Source: JBMNOZ01 sp050943335 (GTDB lineage: Bacteria > Bacillota > Desulfitobacteriia > Desulfitobacteriales > Syntrophobotulaceae). Taken from it: a DNA stretch of 64,000 bases. The stretch covers positions 52,950 through 116,949 of the forward strand of contig JBMNOZ010000002.1 of NCBI GenBank assembly GCA_050943335.1, given 5' to 3'. Numbering within the stretch: position 1 is the first letter of the stretch; each line of letters opens with the position of its first letter. A program made the position numbers and the translations under genes. The notes under the pieces were generated by a model. It did not search any database. It was given only the letters and a program-made list of their open reading frames with translations, and had not been told where the DNA came from. Shown piece after piece: positions 34,936 to 43,649 of this stretch.

Positions 34936-35736
34936 TTAAGTTAAAGGAATATCTCCAAGGTTAACATCTTTTTCCGTGCAGATGTCTTCAAATACCTTGA
35001 CTTTGCCGTCTTTTTCAATTTTGAGAGTATATTTTGCGTTTTCTTCTAAGTCTTTGAACCAGAAGTCACCGAAATGGTCTGTTTCTAAAGTTCTGGTTTG
35101 ACCTTTTTCGTCTGTTAAGGTTAATTTTGCTCCGATGACGACTTCTTTTTCTTCCGGACAGTATACTGTACCGGCAATAAAGCGTTTCATAATATTGAGA
35201 TAGTAAACCCTGGTTTTCAAACCAAGTTCAGGTTTGATGACTTCAGCTTGAGCGATTAAATCAGCGAGATCTTCTTCTTCACCGAATTTAATAGCTTCAG
35301 TCGGGCAGTTATCTGCACAACGCGGCAGTGTCCAGCCATCGTCAATCAAGTGTGCACAACCGGTGCATTTCTGAGCGATGTTGGCATCAACGTTGAAATA
35401 GATTGCATCATAGGGGCATGCTGAGACACAGAGTTTGCAGCCTGTGCATTTTTCAGGGTCAATGATAACTAATCCGTCTTCACGTTGGTAGATAGCGTCG
35501 AATCTGCAAGTGTCGATGCAGTGTCCGCAGTGATGGCAAAGATGAGGTCTGTAAGCGACTTTAACTTTAGGAACTGTACCTCTAACTTCTTCATGAATTT
35601 TGATCCAGAATTGTCCTACATCCGGCTGCGGTTTGGCATAGGGAGTCCAGTCATTGGCAACGTGTTCGTCTTTACATCCAATTTGACAAGCGTAGCAGCC
35701 GTTGCATATTCCCAGGTCTATAACAAATGCTTTCAT
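34936..35736 (-). CDS. athS: Iron-sulfur small subunit of a transhydroxylase-type molybdenum enzyme
   Basis: The 266-residue subunit carries electrons for the large Mo subunit. Four cysteine groups are seen: CNGCYACQIGC (residues 11-21), CHHCGHCIDTC, CTGCKLCVSAC and CTGCAHL...RCADNC, 16 cysteines in all. The last 90 residues form a separate beta-rich, Cna-B-like domain (GAKLTLTDEKGQTRTLETDHFGDFWF). This layout and length match the beta subunit of pyrogallol-phloroglucinol transhydroxylase from Pelobacter acidigallici (274 residues, from memory). The start overlaps the large-subunit stop as TAATG, so the two are translationally coupled. There is no signal peptide. Confidence 0.82.
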   Translation of the reverse strand: MKAFVIDLGICNGCYACQIGCKDEHVANDWTPYAKPQPDVGQFWIKIHEEVRGTVPKVKVAYRPHLCHHCGHCIDTCRFDAIYQREDGLVIIDPEKCTGCKLCVSACPYDAIYFNVDANIAQKCTGCAHLIDDGWTLPRCADNCPTEAIKFGEEEDLADLIAQAEVIKPELGLKTRVYYLNIMKRFIAGTVYCPEEKEVVIGAKLTLTDEKGQTRTLETDHFGDFWFKDLEENAKYTLKIEKDGKVKVFEDICTEKDVNLGDIPLT

Positions 35737-38366
35737 TATTTATCTCCTCCTTCTACTACCCAAGCTTCGAAGGTGACACCGGCGCCACGATCATAATCCC
35801 TAGCAAATGCTTCCGGATATTTTTCGCGCCATTCGTCCCACTCTGCTCCGGTTACTTTTTGAACATCCACTAAGAATGAAGTTGTAGCCTGACCGGCAGC
35901 GTTCTTGGATGTGATACCGTAAGGTGAAATTGTGTTAATGCTGCCACCGCGGTCGATATGATCAGCGATAGGATCGAAACGAGCTCCGTGGTCAACGTAA
36001 ACAGTTCTGTAGTTAATTCTCTCGGTGACATAAGCTCCGCAAAGAGTAATACCTCTTTCGTTGAATACTTTACAGATGTCACCATGTTTGATGCCTCTTT
36101 CAGCTGCATCTTTGGGGTTAATCCAAACAGGCTCATATTTGTAGCCGTCCGGACCTGTAATTTTCATGGTCGGAGCTTCACGAGTCCAGGAAATATCGTC
36201 AGCCTGGGAGTGAACTCTCCAACGACCATGGTTGGAAACAATGAGGAGTGGGTAGAGATAAGCTCTGTCACTGGAGAAACGCTCGTCGTGAGTCTCGCCT
36301 CTTTCAATCCAACCCGGTAACGGCTTACGCTCGTTATCGTTGGGGAAGTGTTTAGCAAGTCTTTCAGAGTAGAACTCCAGTTTGCCTGAAGGCGTAGCAA
36401 GAGGATTTTCTTCCGGATCTTCGTAGAAATCACGCAGACCTGGCACATCGTCTTCCCAATCATCATCACAAGGATAGCAGTAGTATTGTTTTTCTTTCAT
36501 TTCTTCCCAAGAGATTGGGATTCTCATGCTTTCGCAAACTTCTTTTTGAAGATCTTCGATTGTTTTGTTTTCGCTGAACTGTTCTCCATAGCCAAGTTTC
36601 TTAGCGATTTCGAGAACGATTTCATAGTCTGTTTTTGATTCGCCGATAGGATCAATGCATTTTTCCATCAGTTGAACACCCTGGAATTGGGGGCCCATTC
36701 TTACTGTGGTAATAATGTCTTCACATTCCATCAAGGTGCTGGCCGGAAGAATAATATCAGCAAGTAAACAGTCATTTTCTAACCATGGATGCTGAGCTAA
36801 AACAAATTCGATTTCTGGTGAACGGAAAGCTTCAACTGTTTTAAAGCCAAAGTTCCAGCAAGCGATCCGGCAAGGAGTGTCTGTCCAAATCATGCGAATT
36901 TCGCTACCGCCCTCTTCTTTCGGAATCGGGAAGGTGTATTTTACAAATTGGTCTTCGGTCGGGCTTTCCTGACCAGAAGCGCCATAGAAAGTGATCGGAT
37001 AGTTAAGGATAGCTTCTTGAATTAAGGTTTTTGGAATAACCTGTTTACCCCAAGCGTCAATCGTAGTTCTCATAGGTCTGGTCAGTCTTTGACTGAGCTG
37101 CGGGTTGAAGTAACGGAAGTTGTGCAAGCCTTTCGGGCGAGGCATTCCAAAGTAAGAAATTTGCCACTGATGAACGCCTGGTTTTCCAAGGCCCTGCATA
37201 CCGAGAAGTACACACTCTAAGCGGCCAGGTTCGTGAGAGTAAGGTCCTCTAATAAAGCCGCCACCAAAGTAATGCATATAAGAAGTTGTATTGCGTGCAA
37301 TTTCTCTAGCTAAAGCTTTAATTGTCCAGACAGGAACACCGCATTTTTCAGAAGCCCATTCCGGAGTCTTCGGTGTGTCGTCGTCGCCTCTGCCCATTAC
37401 ATAGTCGATCATTTGCTCGAGACCAACAACGTGAGTTTTGCAGTATTCTTTGTCATAGAGGTCTTCAGTTACCCAAACATAAATAATAGCTAATTGTAAA
37501 GCAGCGTCAGTGTTGGGCCATACAGGAATCCATTTGTCGGCGTGAACAGCGTTACCGTAGTTGCAGTCAGGTGCAATATAAACTTGTTTAATGCCTGCTT
37601 TCTTCCAGAAGTAGCAGATTCTTGTAGCGTTCTGGCCTGTGAAACCCCAAGGAGTTGTTTCAGGGTCGCAACCCCAGAACAAGCACATAGTAGCATTTTC
37701 ACTGATGTCTTTCAGCAAGTTGTCTTGAGGAGCCATCATACCTTGATATCCATGACCCCAAACGTGCTTAGATCCCCAGTACCAACCTTCCCAGCTGTCA
37801 GGGTTTCTAACTTGTTGGGTGAATCCGCCCATCATTTCTAACAATCTTCCGTTATGGCCGTGAGGTGTGTTAATTGTTTTACTTTCACCGTGGCCGTCAC
37901 CTTGAATTAAGATTGCGCATGGGCCATACTCTTTATGCACTCTTTTGATTTCAGAGGCAATGATATCGGTAGCTTCATCCCAAGAGATTCTTCTGTATTT
38001 GCTTTTTCCGCGGTTCTGTGGGTTTCTTTCGCCATTAGGATCCCAGTCTACACGGATCAATGGGTATTTGATACGGTTTGGAGAATAGGTGCGCTTTTTG
38101 TAAGCCAAAGAATAAGGACTGATCATTGATCTCATATTGGCTTCCAATGTAACACCGTTTCTTGTTACTTTCCAAGGATTCAAGGACTCTTTGGGATACT
38201 TCCAGTCATAGATAAAAGGACGTATGCGAAGGATCTTACCGTCCTTTACATCTACGAGAGCCTCGCCTCCCCCTCCAAACAAGCCACCCAGAGACAAGGA
38301 TCTTATGACAGTTCTGTCGCCCAATGTTTTGGATGTGCCAGTGTAAGCTTTAGTGCTGTCTACCAA
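35736..38366 (-). CDS. athL: Molybdopterin large subunit, pyrogallol-phloroglucinol transhydroxylase type
   Basis: The 876-residue protein belongs to the DMSO-reductase family of Mo-bis-MGD enzymes. It lacks an N-terminal Fe-S cysteine motif and a Tat signal, as does the 875-residue transhydroxylase large subunit. MGD-binding motifs include WDEATDIIASEI (about residue 129), LFWGCDPETTPWG and LVSNHGRWRVHSQ near 700. NPDSW (188-192) places Ser-191 where the Mo ligand is expected, and GDGHGESK holds a candidate catalytic His-159. The enzyme would move a hydroxyl between pyrogallol and 1,2,3,5-tetrahydroxybenzene in gallate breakdown. A relative such as resorcinol hydroxylase or an undescribed aromatic hydroxylase is also possible. 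athS follows at once. Confidence 0.82.
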   Translation of the reverse strand: MVDSTKAYTGTSKTLGDRTVIRSLSLGGLFGGGGEALVDVKDGKILRIRPFIYDWKYPKESLNPWKVTRNGVTLEANMRSMISPYSLAYKKRTYSPNRIKYPLIRVDWDPNGERNPQNRGKSKYRRISWDEATDIIASEIKRVHKEYGPCAILIQGDGHGESKTINTPHGHNGRLLEMMGGFTQQVRNPDSWEGWYWGSKHVWGHGYQGMMAPQDNLLKDISENATMCLFWGCDPETTPWGFTGQNATRICYFWKKAGIKQVYIAPDCNYGNAVHADKWIPVWPNTDAALQLAIIYVWVTEDLYDKEYCKTHVVGLEQMIDYVMGRGDDDTPKTPEWASEKCGVPVWTIKALAREIARNTTSYMHYFGGGFIRGPYSHEPGRLECVLLGMQGLGKPGVHQWQISYFGMPRPKGLHNFRYFNPQLSQRLTRPMRTTIDAWGKQVIPKTLIQEAILNYPITFYGASGQESPTEDQFVKYTFPIPKEEGGSEIRMIWTDTPCRIACWNFGFKTVEAFRSPEIEFVLAQHPWLENDCLLADIILPASTLMECEDIITTVRMGPQFQGVQLMEKCIDPIGESKTDYEIVLEIAKKLGYGEQFSENKTIEDLQKEVCESMRIPISWEEMKEKQYYCYPCDDDWEDDVPGLRDFYEDPEENPLATPSGKLEFYSERLAKHFPNDNERKPLPGWIERGETHDERFSSDRAYLYPLLIVSNHGRWRVHSQADDISWTREAPTMKITGPDGYKYEPVWINPKDAAERGIKHGDICKVFNERGITLCGAYVTERINYRTVYVDHGARFDPIADHIDRGGSINTISPYGITSKNAAGQATTSFLVDVQKVTGAEWDEWREKYPEAFARDYDRGAGVTFEAWVVEGGDK

Positions 38367-38929
38367 TGTTTATCTCCCCTTTTCTAATATGATTTATGGT
38401 TATATCTAATTACCTTTGCCCTCATATTTAGGTCTACGGTAATAAACCCAAATTTTAAAAATTTTTTGAGTGCCTGCAAGTACCTTTTAGAACTTGCGCA
38501 TACTCTGTTATTGTTTTTCAGGTTCTTTGGCCCGGGCGAGCTTTTTTTGTCTAGCTACACTTAAATCATAATAAAATTTTTGGACATTGTAAAGAACGGA
38601 ACAGCACAAATTGCCGGTAGTTAGATTTCAAACAACACAAATTTATAAAGTAAAGATTTCAAACTATATCCTTGAAGACTGTTAAAAATCCAACTTATAA
38701 AAATTTTGTTCTTAGCTACCAAGATCTAAAATTCGCCATTGTCCGCTCTTCTGTGCGATATTTACAAACATTTCGCAGTAAATATCTTAGTCAATATCCC
38801 ATTTTACTTAGTGTAATTCGATTACGCCAGTTTTGATTATACCAAACTTTCGGTTTAAAATCTATACATTTTTCGAAAAACACTTAAACACTTTTTTCGC
38901 CAAATCTTTTCACACTTAAAGCTAGTTGT
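38367..38929. other. 563-base gap upstream of athL
   Basis: No gene is supported here. It should hold the athL promoter. Three short inverted repeats are seen: GCAAGT/ACTTGC (38476-38497), GATATTTAC/GTAAATATC (38758-38787, nine-base arms with a 12-base spacer) and GTAAT-TCG-ATTAC (38815-38827). They could be regulator sites. The DNA is AT-rich. Confidence 0.5.
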
Positions 38930-40783
38930 TTAGTCCTTCTTGAAAAGTGCAAGCAATCTTTGCCAAAAGCCGGTTTTCGCATGTACTGGAACTGGGCTCT
39001 CTTCTTTTTCGATTTTAATACTATCGGTTACCATTACAAACTGCACCAACTTCACATTGCAATTTTTTTCGGAAATAAATGAAGTCGGTTGAAAGTCCCC
39101 TGAGTATTTGGCGATCATTTCCTCCAGTTCGTTTGTAATTCTAGAATCCAGGTCTGAAGTTTCTAGGCGCAACTTGGAGGTACCAGCCTGAAAGTCCCGC
39201 ACACCATTGTATAGTAAACTAAGGCCGCTGTCAATCTCTCCGCCGCCTAAAGCCAGTTCCCCTAAGCCGCTATTTAGCTTTCCGTACCCGTTGTAAAGAG
39301 CCAAAGTTCCCTCTAGATATTGTACAAGACCGCTGTGGAAAGCTGCATAGTTTTTAGCGAGTTGGTTAATAGCCCCCAGTAGTTTTTGAATATCGCCCAA
39401 AGCTTGATCTGTTTTTTCATAGTTAGCAGCAAGCATTGTTGCTACCGCTGCCAAACCGGGGTTGTTTGGTGTGTTATCCCCATTTAAACCCTTTCTTACT
39501 CCACTTGTTAATTCATTATTTGCTCTTAAAAGACTAGCAATCATAGTAAGTTGTTCGATCTGGGCAGCATTAGCATGGGGATCCATGGCTAGTATTCCAA
39601 TCTGCTGCTCAATGATCGCAATAGCAGCTTCATTTGCTTCGTTCAGACTAGTGTAGGCCCCGCCTGTCTGAGCTTGAATCGCTTCATCGCTTTGAACAAA
39701 ACCCTTCTGAAGATCGCTTAAACCCCCGGACAACTGCTTAAGTCCAGCCAAGAATTCTGAAGAACCAACCATTAACTTTTCCCAATCCTCTTCCCCGGGA
39801 CTATTGGAGCTTGTGCTTTCACTGATGAGATTCAAAGCCTTTAGAATTTCCTCAGAACTCTTCTGTAAATGAAAATTATTATCGATGAGGCCAGTAAACC
39901 CGCCTTGTAATTCCGACATCCCAGCCTGCATATCCTTTAAGCCGTGAGTGAAACTCTTACTTCCTTCTTTAAGCTCCCGAGTTCCAGATTTTAATTCTAG
40001 AGCTCCGTCGTCTATTTTGTTTAGGGCCTCTTGTAACTTAGTCAAGTCAGCCTTTAACTCCCCGAAATCGGAAATGTTTATTCTCATGGAAAAAGGGATC
40101 CCGGTGATTTGGATTCCGTCCATTTCGAAATTGTCCACATCAAGCAATAGCTCATAACGAGCTTTTTCACCCGGCAGTTTTGTAAAATTAACCATTTTGT
40201 ACTGACCTGCAGAGGCTATCATGGCGTCTTTCGCCCTAACAATATCGCAGTTTTCTGGGTTTAAGGTTATGGCAATCTGTAAGGTATAGTTGTCATTAAA
40301 AATAGGATTGACTTTAGGATTCTCTTCAACATCAAATTCAATATGAAGTCTACCGCTTGCTCCTGCCAGTTCCGAAGCTTCTATGGGATTACCATCAAGA
40401 AAGTACTTAATCACCACTTCCCAAGGCAGATCCAGGGATTTTAAATCTCCTTGATAATAAAATTTTCCCTTTGGAACATTAAATTCTATAGCCTCACCAT
40501 CTATAAGGGGTTGCTCCTTAGTAGTAAGGTTTCGCACTTGATCGTAAAAACCATAATCAATGATCCGACCCGATTCATTCAATTCAAAACTATTAACGAT
40601 ATAAGCCTGTTTAAGGCTTCCATTGCCAGACAGCTTAGCATAAATAATTTCTTCCTTACTCGGCTTTAGCGCTGCTTTTGTTGTTTCTCCGGAGTAAGCT
40701 TGAGCCTGGCCTTGGATCAAGAGCATGCCAAGCAAAACCGCCGTCAATAATAAAGCTGTCGGCTTTTTAAAACTTTTTTTCAT
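38930..40783 (-). CDS. Secreted or membrane coiled-coil partner of the MMPL exporter
   Basis: The 617-residue protein has a signal peptide (KKPTALLLTAVLLGMLLIQGQAQA, cut near residue 30). The middle (about residues 245-560) has long glycine-spaced coiled-coil repeats such as LKSGTRELKEGSKSFTHG and GLSLLYNGVRDFQAG, as in YhgE/Pip-type proteins. The last residues FWQRLLALFKKD are basic. Its start overlaps the MMPL gene stop by four bases, so the two work together. In relatives such proteins accompany MMPL exporters and are thought to bridge the cell wall. The exact family name is uncertain. Confidence 0.7.
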   Translation of the reverse strand: MKKSFKKPTALLLTAVLLGMLLIQGQAQAYSGETTKAALKPSKEEIIYAKLSGNGSLKQAYIVNSFELNESGRIIDYGFYDQVRNLTTKEQPLIDGEAIEFNVPKGKFYYQGDLKSLDLPWEVVIKYFLDGNPIEASELAGASGRLHIEFDVEENPKVNPIFNDNYTLQIAITLNPENCDIVRAKDAMIASAGQYKMVNFTKLPGEKARYELLLDVDNFEMDGIQITGIPFSMRINISDFGELKADLTKLQEALNKIDDGALELKSGTRELKEGSKSFTHGLKDMQAGMSELQGGFTGLIDNNFHLQKSSEEILKALNLISESTSSNSPGEEDWEKLMVGSSEFLAGLKQLSGGLSDLQKGFVQSDEAIQAQTGGAYTSLNEANEAAIAIIEQQIGILAMDPHANAAQIEQLTMIASLLRANNELTSGVRKGLNGDNTPNNPGLAAVATMLAANYEKTDQALGDIQKLLGAINQLAKNYAAFHSGLVQYLEGTLALYNGYGKLNSGLGELALGGGEIDSGLSLLYNGVRDFQAGTSKLRLETSDLDSRITNELEEMIAKYSGDFQPTSFISEKNCNVKLVQFVMVTDSIKIEKEESPVPVHAKTGFWQRLLALFKKD

Positions 40784-42870
40784 TTTTTAAATCCCCCTTC
40801 CAAGCCAAATTTGGGCCCTGTATTCAATAACGTGGTTTTTTGAATAACTTTATCGAACAAGCATAATAACCCGGGCAATACCAGTAAAACCATGGCGGCT
40901 GAAAACAGGGCTCCTCGTCCTAAAACAATTCCCAATTGACTTATGATTCCATTGCTGGAGATTAAGCCTAGAATCATACCGGCAAGGGTTAAGATACCGG
41001 CCGGGGTCAAAATTGTCGCCGCTGTGTCGGTTATTGTTTTGCTTACAGCCTCTTTTTTCAAGAGCCCACCCCGATTTCTCATATAATGAGTCATAAATAA
41101 TATGCCGTAATCCACCGTTGCCCCTAGCTGAACAGAGCTGACAATTTGATAGCCGAGATAGTTAAGCGTGTCCCCGGCTAAATAAGGAATACTCAAATTA
41201 ATCCAGGTAGCCCCTTGAATAGTAAGTAATAAAACAATCGGTATAGAAACAGAACGGAAAGTAAAGAGCAACACCAAACCGATGGCTACTACCACTGCAA
41301 CCCTGATCACCTTGTTATCAGCAACAATGGTTTCCTTAAGATCGTAATGGACAACGCTCTCTCCGGTAAGGTGATAATTTCCTGGAAAATAACGATTAGC
41401 TGCTTGACGCACCTCTTCCACAACTTTAAAGGCCTCTTCTCCTTCATCCGAAGTAGCGACGTACAAGATCAGACGACTATAATTTTCAGAACGGAACTGA
41501 GATAGATTACCCTTTGAGAGAAATCCTTCCGGTACCGGTGTCCCGACCAGGTTGGGATATGAAATAACCGAAGTTACCTTTTCTAATTGTTCCAATTCAG
41601 TACTCAATTGTTTTTCGCCGACAATATCTCCTCGAGGGACAAGTATAACCAATTGAACCTGTTCCCCAAAAACGCGGTCAATTTCATCAGCATCCTTTTG
41701 AGTCTGGGAATCGGCACTATTTATACCCGATGATCCATAAATAAATTCTGTCTTCTGCTGTCCAAGAAAGGCGGGAACAATCATTAGGACTGCAATAATC
41801 GCGAATGGTATACAGATCCTAGTTATAACCTTTCCCGCCTTCGCAAATGACGGTATCAAAGGACGATGGTGAGTACGATCTATAACTTTTGTTGTCGCCG
41901 TCGCTAAAACCGGTAAAAGAATGATAACACTGATCAAGCTGGCGGTAATTCCTTTGGCTAATACAATCCCCATATCGACACCGATTTGGAAACGCATCAG
42001 GGCAAGTACGCTAAAGCCGATAATTGTTGTTAAAGCGCTGGCCGCAATGGCGGAGAAAGAATGGACCATGGCCCTGGACATGGCTTTTTGAATATCCAGT
42101 CCTTGCCTCCGGAAACGGGCAAAGCTATGGAGTAGAAAGATTGCGTAATCCATAGAAACTGCCAACTGCAAAATCGCACTGCACGATCTGGTAACAAAGG
42201 ATACTTCTCCTAAAAAGATATTAGTACCCTCATTAATCAGAATTGCTACGCCGATGATGATTGAGAAAAGAATCGGTTCAAACCAAGAGCTGGTGGAAAA
42301 AAAGAGGATAATAAGAACTAAAGGCACGAGAAAAAGCATGATCTTAGGGACTTCCTCCAAAGCAGAGGTTTGGGTTTTAGCTTGATTAACCGCTTCGCCT
42401 GCCATTATTCCCCGTTCACCGACAAAGTCTTTTATAGCTTTAATATGTTCAGCAATACGGTCCTCCTCAACACAGACGGAGAATAAAGCTCCTCCATCTT
42501 TGTACCAGCCTTCCACCAGGTCCTGATCCTGAATCTCAAGAGGCATATAGACATCGACAACATCATCGAGCCAGAGCACATCTTTAACGCCGGAAATTCC
42601 AGCCAATTGCTCTTTAAATTCCAAAGCCTCCGGAATACTGATCTCTCGAATATAAATTGAAAGATTAGGGATGTCCTCGGCAAAATGCTCTTCCATGGTC
42701 TGCAAAGCAACTGTAGACGGAGCATCTTCAGGCAGATAATCTTTCAACTTGTAATTCACATTTACAAAAGTCATTAGAAAAGCATTAAGTAAAGCCGCAA
42801 GGCCAAAAATGATTAGGACAGTTTTTCGATGTTTTAATATCGCTTCAGCCAATTTTATCAACTGTTTCAC
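40780..42870 (-). CDS. MMPL-family RND transporter
   Basis: The 696-residue exporter has the RND layout: one N-terminal membrane segment, a large outer loop, then a six-segment bundle (PKIMLFLVPLVLIILFFSTSSWFEPILFSIIIG to about residue 350), and the same again in the second half (VVVAIGLVLLFTFRSVSIPIVLLLTIQG onward). The proton relay region SMDYAIFLLHSFARFR and the matching VDYGILFMTHYMRNRG are seen. Such proteins export lipids, peptides or drugs. TetR control is likely because a TetR gene is divergent, with a palindrome between them. Confidence 0.9.
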   Translation of the reverse strand: MKQLIKLAEAILKHRKTVLIIFGLAALLNAFLMTFVNVNYKLKDYLPEDAPSTVALQTMEEHFAEDIPNLSIYIREISIPEALEFKEQLAGISGVKDVLWLDDVVDVYMPLEIQDQDLVEGWYKDGGALFSVCVEEDRIAEHIKAIKDFVGERGIMAGEAVNQAKTQTSALEEVPKIMLFLVPLVLIILFFSTSSWFEPILFSIIIGVAILINEGTNIFLGEVSFVTRSCSAILQLAVSMDYAIFLLHSFARFRRQGLDIQKAMSRAMVHSFSAIAASALTTIIGFSVLALMRFQIGVDMGIVLAKGITASLISVIILLPVLATATTKVIDRTHHRPLIPSFAKAGKVITRICIPFAIIAVLMIVPAFLGQQKTEFIYGSSGINSADSQTQKDADEIDRVFGEQVQLVILVPRGDIVGEKQLSTELEQLEKVTSVISYPNLVGTPVPEGFLSKGNLSQFRSENYSRLILYVATSDEGEEAFKVVEEVRQAANRYFPGNYHLTGESVVHYDLKETIVADNKVIRVAVVVAIGLVLLFTFRSVSIPIVLLLTIQGATWINLSIPYLAGDTLNYLGYQIVSSVQLGATVDYGILFMTHYMRNRGGLLKKEAVSKTITDTAATILTPAGILTLAGMILGLISSNGIISQLGIVLGRGALFSAAMVLLVLPGLLCLFDKVIQKTTLLNTGPKFGLEGGFKK

Positions 42871-42959
42871 CCTTTTAAAAATGATTATTCATAGATTTTA
42901 ATGAACATAATGCTGGTTAATATACCCTCTGTATATTATAATAAGGCTAAAAATAAAGA

Positions 42960-42984
42960 ACAATGGTCAATTACTAACCATTGT
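42960..42984. promoter_or_regulatory. Candidate TetR operator between the MMPL and TetR genes
   Basis: ACAATGGT-CAATTACTA-ACCATTGT is an eight-base perfect inverted repeat with a nine-base spacer, lying in the 163-base region between divergent genes, about 50 bases before the TetR start. The size and place fit TetR binding. Confidence 0.6.
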
Positions 42985-43033
42985 GTTGATTATTAAGCAT
43001 CCCGCCCCAGAGAGTCTGAAAGGAGAAGATTAT

Positions 43034-43597
43034 ATGAAAATAAAGGATCGTCGTGTTCGTAAAACAAAAGCCCTAATCAAAAAAGCCTTAACCCAACTAT
43101 TAATGGAACATGATCTGAAAGATATTTCAGTGAGCAAATTGGCTGAGCTAGCGGATATAAATCGAGGGACCTTCTATCTTCATTATAAGGATATCTACGA
43201 TTTATTTGAACAAATCGAAAAAGAAACTTTACATGATTTTACGAGCTTAATAGAAAAGCACCGCCATAATGCTAAAACCCCCCTAATGCCTGTTTTATTA
43301 GAGGCCTTCAAGTATATCGCTGCTAATTCAGAAGTTTTTATCGGCCTTTTGCGCACTAAAGAAACTATGTTTTTAAATACTGTGGTCGAGATGTGTCGCC
43401 CCCGCAACAAAGAAGAGTGGCGCCATCTTTTCCCCAGTGGGGAGGAGAAATACTATAACTACTATTACACCTTTATAGCTTTTGGCTGTGTCGCGATTTT
43501 GCGCCGCTGGTTTGATGGCGGGATGACTGAATCACCGGAAGATATCGCGGCCCTGGCTGAAAAAATGATGAGTAATTGCACCGCTAATCTGTCTTAA
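43034..43597 (+). CDS. TetR-family repressor
   Basis: Starting at ATG 43034 (AGGAGA upstream) gives 187 residues; an upstream frame to 42983 runs through the operator. The N-terminal helix-turn-helix is RRVRKTKALIKKALTQLLMEHDLKDISVSKLAELADINRGTFYLHYKDIYDLFEQIE, residues about 4-61. The C-terminal ligand-binding part resembles the TetR_C_33 type (KYYNYYYTFIAFGCVAILRRWFDGGMTESPEDIA). It most likely represses the divergent MMPL operon; the inducer is unknown. Confidence 0.92.
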   Translation: MKIKDRRVRKTKALIKKALTQLLMEHDLKDISVSKLAELADINRGTFYLHYKDIYDLFEQIEKETLHDFTSLIEKHRHNAKTPLMPVLLEAFKYIAANSEVFIGLLRTKETMFLNTVVEMCRPRNKEEWRHLFPSGEEKYYNYYYTFIAFGCVAILRRWFDGGMTESPEDIAALAEKMMSNCTANLS

Positions 43598-43649
43598 AAA
43601 TCATTCCCCATAACCGCTGTTCCCGAGGCGTGATTTTTAAACCCAATTC

